Shown one piece after another: positions 54,898-64,000 of a stretch of 64,000 bases of DNA. The translations under genes and the position numbers were made by a program. The notes beneath the pieces were generated by a model. It saw only the letters and a list, made by a program, of their open reading frames with translations, made no database searches and was not told where the DNA came from. This stretch comes from Physella acuta. Lineage: Eukaryota > Mollusca > Gastropoda > Physidae. How positions within the stretch are numbered: the stretch's first letter is position 1; each line of letters opens with the position of its first letter. The DNA is taken from positions 272,001 to 336,000 of the forward strand of contig NW_026731915.1 of assembly GCF_028476545.1 (NCBI RefSeq), in the 5' to 3' direction.

Positions 54898-56858
54898 GTA
54901 TAAGTGAACAATAAACACAGGTCTTTAATGTGATGAATTAATCCTTGAGTACACAATGAGCGACAGGACGTTGTTTTAGACATACGTTCTAAAACTGTTA
55001 TCAACAGCAACGTTCGGAAAGAACTAGTTAATTTGTTAAAATACGGGCATAAACAGGTTTATATTTTTTCCCTACAGCGTCTACAGTACTGAGTGGTCGG
55101 GTGGGGTAGGGTTCTCGGGCGAGTTCTAAACGTTATTGGTTTAAGGCCCAGCAGTGATTGACAGAAGGGAGAATATTTTGTTCTAGGCGTGTGGTAGGTA
55201 TTGTGATGTCCACTCTGGTCAATTGGATGGACATTGTGTTGGGCATTGTGGAGGGCATTGTGATGTTCCTTTCAATAGGCATTGTGATAGGCATTGTGTT
55301 GGGCATTGTGGAATGTTTGGTGGTTGTCATTGTGATGCGCATTGTGCTGGATATGCTTTGGTCAAAGTTGGGTAAAATTGTCATGTTATTTCTCTTCACC
55401 TTTTTGCTGGACACTGTGCCTACTATGGCAGCTACCTATCGAACAGTAATACTCTACTGCACCTGCACCTTCTTATTACTCATCCACAACATCCACATGC
55501 TTGTTTACTCACTCCACACCGACAACACGCGCAGTTGATACACAAGCTTACCCCCCTTCCCCCCATCCCTCCGCACCAAAAACAAACCAGTTAGGTCGGC
55601 TGATGGTGACGTTGCTAGCGGGCCTGTCCACGCATCTTTGTTGTCGGATGAGCCTAGGTAAATACCCCCCAAGCACGTGCGAGAACCCTGGCAGTGACCC
55701 CCCCCCCCCCCCCCCACACCCTCGGGTCATAAATTATGGATTAGGCTTTCCCCTTGACTGACGTTCGTCCATCTGCAAACACCTGGATCTACCATCAAAG
55801 ACTTGTGTGGGGGGGTGAGGGTGAGTCTTATAGAAGGAACTGATTCACTAGCTGGCTGGACCAATCACTTCAAAGGTTCTCACGTTTTAAAAGACCACAA
55901 GGTTCACTAGGCCCATTTATCTTCTCATTTGCAGACCTCCACTCTTACTTTTTTAGTTACACGATCAAAGACGAGCTCAAATTACATTAATTCGGACACA
56001 TTAGAAGCCATTAAGAACTTATATTTAATAAATTATTTATTTTCTTTTACTACTTTATCTTAATACGCATTCTAATGTAGCATTTGTAAAACTATGCCCA
56101 ATTGATAAATTGCGGTGTTTATTATTTTATTATTTATTTATAAAAAAAATTAGGCATACATAAAATCATTTTTCTTAACTATTTTGGAATTTTTAAAAAT
56201 GTTGTTAATTTATTATTTTACATAAAAAAAAACCAACGAAATAATTTACGCAACATATATTGTACCTGATTTACTTTAAGGTAATATATGCGACAAAAAT
56301 TGAGGTTGATAAACGCCCACGCCCATCCCATAATATCACGAATCGATTCCCTGATACACATCACCATTTTTTTTTTAACGCTGGACTGCTCTGGGCGTCC
56401 CATTCCCCCCGTTATTTTTTCGGAAACCCAACTTGTCGAAAATCATAACAAATGCATCAAGATGGGACCATCCCAGCATGACCCCCCTCTCCCCCCCCCA
56501 CCCCCTCACCCCGTCCAGCTCGGCAGAGATGGTGGAAGATAATGATGTTGACCAAATTGTTTTTACGGTCGGTCTGGTTTTCATCCGGGCCGTCCTATCT
56601 GCGATACGATGACGTTTTATGTCAGAACCAATCATCGTTTGCATGTCATGCGCACTCGCGTTTCCTGTCCTTTAGCGGAATTATTAGCACGGGCGTTACC
56701 GGTTGGATAGGAGTGTTCTATTTCTTGAACTCTGGTGAAATTTTCAACCCGATGTTTTGTCAATTTATCACGATGTTGATCTATAATTTCTTCATTTAAT
56801 CAAATCCCTGATCAGTGGGAACGCTTGAACTCTCAAACCTAATGTTTCATATTTCTTA

Positions 56859-56913
<55 letters not shown>

Positions 56914-57355
56914 ATTTTGTTTCTTTTTTTTCTTACGAGTAGTTTTGTAAAAACAAAAAAAAATAATTAAATAATTAAATTAACTAAAAAAACCTCCAAA
57001 TTATAAATAAAAATATTGTTTATTAACGTGAAATATATTTATGGATATAATATTTCAGACGGACGATAAAAGAGATTAAATGTTTTGGAGAACGGGAGCA
57101 ATAGGGACAACGGCCACCAAACTGATGGAAAACTGGCAGACATCTTTTGTCGTGGTTGTGATAAGAATAGAAAATACCCTAGGGCATGAGCTCCAGATAC
57201 AGAGGTTTTGATTGGACGAGGCACTCACTGCTTGCAGCGACACCATGCTGCTTTAGAAATGTTGATTGGTGACAGTAAAATTATTTTTAACAGGTCGGTG
57301 AGAAAGTGATTTTGGTGTCGTGTTTGGTGTGTTGAATATGTGGGTGTTGAACACG
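54898..57355. other. Upstream lim-3 region without recognised genes
   Basis: Contains a degenerate GGCATTGTG tandem stretch (about 55195-55345), poly-C and poly-A runs (56859-56910), and unique AT-rich DNA. A minus-strand ATG near 57245 is followed by a GCA|GTGAGT donor (MVSLQA) but in the wrong phase for LIM2. No exon I would call. Confidence 0.6.
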
Positions 57356-57359
57356 ACAC

Positions 57360-57552
57360 AATAGCTTATCAACATATAGACACACCCGCACCTACAGAGA
57401 AACACATACGTACACACGCACCTACAGAGATACACATACAAACATACGCACCTACAGAGAAATACATACAGACACACGCACCTACAGAGAAACATATACA
57501 GACACACGTACCTACAGAGAAACATACAGACATACGCACCTACAGAAAAATA
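57360..57552. repeat. 30-bp tandem repeat
   Basis: About seven units with core CACCTACAGAGAAACACATA and ACACACG. Confidence 0.92.
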
Positions 57553-57672
57553 CACGAAACGTTTGTATAGTAACAAGTTAATTGATGAAATATTTCATTG
57601 CAGAAAATTGTTTACTATAAGGTAACACTCGGTATTATGGTAGAGTAGTAGAGTGACTAGAACGTTGAAATA

Positions 57673-57674
<2 letters not shown>

Positions 57675-57738
<64 letters not shown>
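57675..57738. repeat. (TA)n microsatellite
   Basis: Uninterrupted TA run of about 64 bp. Confidence 0.97.
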
Positions 57739-57742
<4 letters not shown>

Positions 57743-58084
57743 ACTTCACAGTTTCATGTTTTACTGGAAATAAAACTGTTCATTAACACACCGAGTGTTG
57801 TCCAAATAATACAAGATTTCAGCCATAACTAATTTAATTAGTGAGCCTCACAGTACGTTATGATTTATCCCCCCCCCCTTCTCCATTAACTGCAGAAAAC
57901 ACATTAATTAGAATGCTACATTTACAGTCTTTGCGAGCTTTTATAAACAACGTGTTTTTAAGCCCTGCAGAAAGAGCCAAATTTATTATCTCACAGAGCT
58001 GCATCTGCTGGCCCTGGAGCCGCATACTGCCGAGCCTAGATATGGCGCCAAGAACAAGACTCTCAAGTACCTACACATGACACA

Positions 58085-59095
58085 GTGATCTCTCACAATG
58101 TAAAACCTCAAGTTAATTACTGACATAAGTGTTGGTTAATTGGGACCTAGACACCACGTAATAAACTCTCACTCAATGTAAAACCTCCAGCTAATTTTTG
58201 ACGATGAGTGTTAGTTGATAAAAGACCTACACACCACATAATAATTTCACACTCAATGTAAACTTACTTACTTACTTAATCCTCATCACTCCCTGTGGAG
58301 TATAGGGCAGCAACAAATCTCCGCCATTCCACCCTGTCCTGGGCGACACTCAATGTAAAACCTCCAGTTAATTTTTTACATAAGTGTTAGTTGATAAAGA
58401 CCTACACACCCCACAATGATTCTCACTCAATGTAAAACCTCCAGCTAATTTTTGAGATGAGTGTTAGTTGATAAAGTCCTACACACCCCACAATGTTTCT
58501 CAATCATTGTAAAATCTCTAACTAAGCATTGACGATGAATTTTGTTTGATTGGGACCTACACACCACATAATAATTTCACACTCAATGTAAAACCTCCAG
58601 CTAATCATTGACCATGAGTGTTGCATGATTTGGACCTAAACACCACATAATCTCTCACTCAATGTAAAACCTCCAGCTAATCATTGACAAGAGTGTTTAA
58701 TGATTGGGACCTAAACACCACATAATAATTTCACACTCAATGTAAAACCTCCAGCTAATATTTGAGATGAGTGTTGTTTAATTGGGACCTACACACCACA
58801 TAATAATTTCACACTCAATGTAAAACCTCCAGCTAATATTTGAGATGAGTGTTGTATAATTGGGACCTACACACCACATAATAATTTCACACTCAATGTA
58901 AAACCTCCAGCTAATATTTGAGATGAGTGTTGTATAATTGGGACCTACACACCACATAATAATTTCACACTCAATGTAAAACCTCCAGCTAATATTTGAG
59001 ATGAGTGTTGTTTAATTGGGACCTACTCACCACATAATAATTTCACACTCAATGTAAAACCTCCAGCTAATCATCGACGATGAGTGTTGGTTGAT
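58085..59095. repeat. About 83-bp satellite array
   Basis: Roughly 12 units with core CTCAATGTAAAACCTCCAGC and GGGACCTACACACCACATAA. The most distal units are near identical and the proximal ones more diverged. One unit is broken by a LINE tail. Confidence 0.93.
58263..58347 (-). mobile_element. 5'-truncated LINE 3' end with 12-bp target duplication
   Basis: On minus it encodes VAQDRVEWRRFVAALYSTGS, DED and a stop, the typical C-terminal end of a LINE reverse-transcriptase protein, then a (GTAA) tail. ACTCAATGTAAA is duplicated on both sides. Only about 85 bp were inserted. Confidence 0.85.
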
Positions 59096-59289
59096 TCAGA
59101 CAAAGTACTACACCAAAAGTGGGCCAACATTGCCGGGGATAAAACGAAACAACAACAAACAAACCAAAGGTTCCGGGTATGTTTTCATTCCAGTGGGAAT
59201 ATCCGATCAATTGTCCATTTGGGTTGTCCCGGAAAGTTAATTGCCCAATCATGCGTGAACGCTAGTGTTTGTTGTGCATTTGCCTTTTT

Positions 59290-59850
59290 GTTTTCGTTGA
59301 GGGTAGGGAGGGGGTGAGGGGACAGTACTTCTAGGATTGGAGGGTTGAGTGGGGTGTGGGTTTGGGTGAGAGGACAGTATTCGTAGGATGGGGGTGGTGG
59401 AGGGGAGGGGGTGAGGGGACAGTACTGGTAGGATGGGAGGGTTGGGTGGGGTGGGGAGGGGTGATAGGACAGTACTGGTGGGATGGGAGGGTTGAGTGGG
59501 GTGATGAAGGTCTGGGAAAACAGTTGTGTGGTTATGCTAATGATGGTTGAATGTGTTGATGAAGGTGTTGGTAGGGAAGGGGGTGTTGTGTTTGTGTGTT
59601 TGAGAGTGAAAGTTGTTGTGTTGGGTATGTGTGTGTGTGTGTGTGAGTAGCAGTGATTGTGCTGTTAACATTTGTGTGTGAGTGGTTGTGCTGTGTGTGT
59701 GTGGGTAGGAGTGATTTTGCTCTGTATGTGTGTGAGTAGGAGTGATTCTGCTGTGTGTGTGTGAGTTAGAGTGGTTGTGATGTATGTGTGTAGGAGTGGT
59801 TGTGATTTGTGTATGTGTGTAGGAATGATTGTGCTGTATGTATGAGTGAG
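59290..59850. repeat. G-rich and TG-rich low-complexity stretch
   Basis: First a degenerate 40-50-bp repeat with GGGGACAGTACTGGTAGGAT, then TGTGTGAGTAGGAGTGATT-type repeats. Open frames here are by-products of the repeats. Confidence 0.85.
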
Positions 59851-61157
59851 TACACAAGGTTACGGTTAGCAGCTAAGCTTGCGTTTATGCTAGTTGAAGT
59901 GAATTTTTTTTTCGACTTGGTAACATTAACATCATCAAACAGCGTTAACACAACAGTCCCTTTAGACAAATCTCTGTCAATCGGCATTTCACACATTGAA
60001 GCCCATGCTAAATTCTACAATACAACCCAAGGTCTATGTGTTGTATTCTTTAAGAAAACAGTCAAACTTTACACTGATAAAAATGACGAAAGATGAGGTG
60101 ACTAGAGCTGTAGGAAGTTTAATTACACGAACTCATTAATTAGACATTTGTATGTATTAATCTATAATTAATAATTTTAATGAAAATAATTAAAATATAA
60201 AGTTATTAAAAAAAAGTTCAAGATATTTATCCATAATACTTTTTTTTTATAACGCCAGCGGTCGCCAAAATATTTGCTAGGGTAACGGGGGCCGAGTATA
60301 GGAACATTTTGAGAATCTGTTTCACAGATGTCACTTATTCCATCGTAACACATTGAGTGTAATGATGATCTCCCTCCCCCGCCCCCCCCCCCCCCCCCAC
60401 ATCACCCCCATTATCTTGTATCCATCATTTAACATTCGCAACAAAAACACGACAGCACTTCACAAAACTATCAAAGTGTGTGTTTACCTCCGCATTAAAA
60501 CTTTAAAAAATTAATTAAAAAATAACCCTCTGCCTAACGCATCGAATCCTTGGATATCCTACCCCACCCCACCTGATACCCTACCCCACCCCAACCGATA
60601 CCCTACCCCACCCCAGATACCCCACCCCACCAGATACCCGACCCCACCGATTCCAAAACACGTGATCCGAGACGGGTACCCGCTAAAGTAATTAAAAATA
60701 AACACCATTTATTATACATGCGATTTCTAACTGCTGCGACTGTACTCCAGCAAATCACTCACTTTTAAAAATCACGCGGCTCTTCAACAATGCACGCTGG
60801 GCCGGCACTCGGCGATACATAAAAAACTCGAAATAAATTTTTCACGCAAACGGAACAAAGCTTAGAGATATCCAACTTCTGTTTTTTATCGAAACCCGCG
60901 CCGGGGGTACTGAATTATGAAAGTGGTGCTGCAATCTAAGAAAGATTTACCTGCACCATCGGATGAGTCGCGCGCGATCGCTTTTTATTTGTGACATTAA
61001 AAAAAAAAGAATTACCTCGCATCTCTTTAATCAAGGATCTGGTTGGTCATGATTAATTAAGGCCACGATGAAACCCCCAGCGGGAGGGATGGCCATAACT
61101 GGAAGAGCCTGGGGTAGGTCTGTCGTTTCAGTTTAAAAAATACAACGGGTCGCGTCC
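59851..61157. other. Region without recognised genes, partly CpG-rich
   Basis: Unique sequence with a C-rich tandem stretch (GATACCCTACCCCACC, 60555-60650) and a CpG-richer patch at about 60.7-61.0 kb (CACGCGGCTC, ACCCGCGCCGGG, GCGCGCGATCGC). The patch could be a promoter or first-exon region of lim-3, but this is inference. Confidence 0.5.
60951..60997 (-). other. Second candidate lim-3 first exon
   Basis: ATG-led open segment MSQIKSDRARLIRWC ends TGCAG|GTAAAT in phase 2, compatible with the LIM2 exon, at the CpG-rich patch. It is very short and not supported by homology. Confidence 0.2.
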
Positions 61158-61257
61158 TCATAACACGCAACCCAGCACTCTAAAAAATTGCTTCAGTATT
61201 GTTTTATCAATTGGGCCGTCGGAACATTCTGTTAGGAGTGCTGACAGGACATACCGA

Positions 61258-61408
<151 letters not shown>

Positions 61409-62334
61409 GATACGCTGCCAACACCACTACACCCCAATAAAGATGAGAAAAAACATTGATGTGCAGAATATCAATCCGATGAAACAATCACCACAATAGA
61501 CGGTACGAGGGGCGGCCTTTGCAAGACCATTGTGTATTTCAAAATATTAGCTGTTCGATCTATTGATAATTTTACTCAATATTTATGACGTAGTCAAAAA
61601 ACTTATCTGAATTGACACATATGATTATATATCTAGCTCGTGTGGCGTAATCAGGGTTTTTGTTCTCCACGCAGTTTCTTTTACCCGTTTTAACATTTTT
61701 AACTTGATTTTTTAAAACTGCTTAATTAAAAAAAAACTTAATTAAAATATTTTCTTCTAACTTTTCAAATCAGATGGCTCCATTGTAAAACGGCTTAAAC
61801 ATTTAACACTGCTAGCTACCACGCCACTTGAACTACTAACTTTATACTTTATTATTTTACTCCATTCTGTTTAGGACCGAGGTCGAGGCTTGTCGAAGAA
61901 TCCTATTGGTTGATATCTTTGTCACATCTATCTATGTCACGGAAGCCCCCCCTTCTCCCCAACATCATTAACATTGTAAATACAATCCACAAATGTCGCT
62001 ACTGCACCGTACTTCATCACCTCAACATTTATAAAAGCTCGAACGTTTTCAAATATAACTTCGTGATTTTTATTATCTGATAAAATATTTTCACCCTTTT
62101 CAATCTTCTAGTGCATTCTTGTTACATGGAGTTACGCAATCGTCAAATGTCACCATCTCCACCTTCCATCTATATACAGCTGATAAATACACTCCACTCC
62201 CCAATATAGTAGATACGATGAAATGCCATCCCCCTTATACAGTACATGCTGTGAAATACCCCAGCCCCTATACAATAGATGTGGAGAAATAACTCGCCCA
62301 CTCTTACATTGTTAGAAAACAGTTTGTGTTTTGT
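61409..62334. other. Region without recognised features
   Basis: AT-rich unique DNA; no exon, element or repeat recognised. The part near 62200-62300 has short echoes of the following satellite (ATATAGTAGATACG, ACAATAGATGTGG). Confidence 0.6.
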
Positions 62335-63055
62335 AATACCTACCCCCCCCCCCCCACTATACCGTAGATGTGCCTAGAATACCCCCCCCCACTATACCAT
62401 AAATGTGTCTAGAATACCCCCCCCCCACTATACCATAGATGTGCCTAGAATACCCTCCACCCACTATACCATAGATGTGCCTAGAATACCCCCCCCCCAC
62501 TATACCATAGATGTGCCTAGAATACCCTCCACTATACCATAGATGTGCCTAGAATACACCCCCCCCACTATGCCATAGATGTGCCTAGAATACCCCCCCC
62601 ACTATACCATAGATGTGCCTAGAATACCCCCCCCCACTATACCATAGATGTGCCTAGAATACCCTCCACCCCACTATACCATAGATGTGCCTAGAATAGG
62701 CCACCCTCCACCCCACTATACCATAGATGTGCCTAGAATACCCCCCACTATACCATAGATGTGCCTAGAATACCCCCCACTATACCATAGATGTGCCTAG
62801 AATACCCCCCACTATACCATAGATGTGCCTAGAATACCCTCCACCCCACTATACCATAGATGTGCCTAGAATACCCCCCCCCCACTATACCATAGATGTG
62901 CCTAGAATACCCTCCACCCCACTATACCATAGATGTGCCTAGAATACCCCCCACTATACCATAGATGTGCCTAGAATACCCCCCCCCCCACTATACCATA
63001 GATGTGCCTAGAATACCCCCCCCCCCCCACCATACCGTAAATGTGCCTAGAAAAT
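62335..63055. repeat. 33-bp C-rich minisatellite, about 21 units
   Basis: Core ACTATACCATAGATGTGCCT, AGAATACCC followed by a C run of variable length (4 to 10), so unit length varies. Confidence 0.95.
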
Positions 63056-63234
63056 GAAGCCCTAACATGGGGGGGGGTGGTTAAAAATTCATGGGTGGGG
63101 TGTCATCTGGTGAGCGCCCTGCCCGGCCCAGCTGAGCGGGACATCTATTATTCAATGGAGAGACCTGGGCTGAGGGGCGGGCGGGGAGCAGGAGGTGGGG
63201 TGAGATGGTTGGTGCATGGGTGGGGGGTGGTAGA

Positions 63235-63782
63235 GATAGAGAGGGATGGTATAAATAGTGACAAAATTATGGGTAGAGTGATGGTATAGATGATGATAAA
63301 ATTATGGGTAGAGCGAGGGTATAGATGGTGATAAAATTATGGGTAGAGTGAGGGTGTAGATGATGATAAAATTATGGGTAGAGCGAGGGTGTAGATGATG
63401 ATAAAATTATGGGTAGAGCGAGGGTGTAGATGATGACAAAATTATGGGTAGAGTGAGGGTGTAGATGATGATAAAATTATGGGTAGAGTGAGGGTGTAGA
63501 TGATGATAAAATTATGGGTAGAGCGAGGGTGTAGATGATGATAAAATTATGGGTAGAGTGAGGGTGTAGATGATGATAAAATTATGGGTAGAGCGAGGGT
63601 GTAGATGATGATAAAATTATGGGTAGAGCGAGGGTGTAGATGATGATAAAATTATGGGTAGAGCGAGGGTGTAGATGATGATAAAATTATGGGTAGAGCG
63701 AGGGTGTAGATGATGATAAAATTATGGGTAGAGTGAGGGTGTAGATGATGATAAAATTATGGGTAGAGGGGAGGTATAGATG
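63235..63782. repeat. 32-bp minisatellite, about 17 units
   Basis: Core GATGATAAAATTATGGGTAG, AGCGAGGGTGTA; period 32 bp, GAGCGAGG and GAGTGAGG variants interspersed. Confidence 0.96.
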
Positions 63783-64000
63783 GTAAGAAAAATATGGACA
63801 TTTTCTCGGGAAAATATTGAAAATATTGCAACAATTCTACTAGTAAATAGAATTTTTTGTTGTATTGAAAAAGACACAGAAAAACAAAATCACGTGATAT
63901 CTATTTTTAGCGTGTGGATGACCTCAAGCGGGCATGAGGTTTTTATCTCTGGGACTCTCTGAATGGACCATCCTGGGCAGAGATCACGGGCAGATGGTCA

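Noticed and set aside
57220-57245. Minus-strand ATG followed by GTGAGT (MVSLQA) as lim-3 first exon
   Set aside because: Its phase (0) does not fit the LIM2 exon, which needs phase 2.
59809-60096. 95-residue plus-strand open frame
   Set aside because: Begins in a TG-rich repeat and has no recognisable domain or splice context.

Overview
This is a window of animal nuclear DNA, very probably from a gastropod mollusc of the freshwater-pulmonate kind (inference). The genes have many short exons and GT-AG introns. Intergenic DNA is AT-rich with long homopolymers and TA/CA microsatellites. A tRNA-derived SINE is present in about ten copies and resembles, as I remember them, repeats common in Biomphalaria-like snails. 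Four protein-coding loci can be assembled by joining exons whose splice phases all agree.

Layout. (1) 348-27,932, minus strand: laminin gamma chain, 22 exons from the signal peptide to the coiled coil, with the 3' end beyond the left edge. (2) 29,898-40,760, minus strand: a class A (rhodopsin-like) GPCR, 8 exons, 1341 codons, with an intracellular loop 3 of about 1050 residues, most of it in one 2.9-kb exon. (3) 41,484-44,574, plus strand: a two-exon, type II membrane, family-31 glycosidase related to MYORG. Its catalytic Asp is replaced by Ser, so it is a candidate pseudoenzyme. It lies head to head with the GPCR gene. (4) 49,538-52,855, minus strand: the LIM2, homeodomain and C-terminal exons of a lim-3 (Lhx3/4) gene. 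The LIM1 exon was not found and probably lies beyond the right edge. The four genes do not form a pathway: they are a basement-membrane subunit, a receptor, a membrane glycosidase-like protein and a neural transcription factor.

The most striking signal is a recurrent one. In the three genes with several introns, minisatellites sit on exon-intron boundaries, and the repeat unit often contains the splice site plus the adjoining exon bases. The clearest case is laminin exon 17, where about 36 units of 63 or 57 bp each carry a branch-point-like motif, a 3' splice site and the first 20 bases of the exon, all in the exon's reading frame. Others lie at laminin exon 6 (acceptor), laminin exon 21 (donor), GPCR exons 3 and 4 (donors) and the LIM2 exon (acceptor). 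Further arrays abut acceptors without copying exon bases.

The rest is repeat-rich: hAT-like MITE families with 8-bp target duplications, a nested SINE/TIR-element/MITE stack, a tiny LINE tail with a 12-bp duplication inside a satellite, two different 17-bp satellites in one GPCR intron, and two adjacent 33- and 32-bp arrays at the right end.
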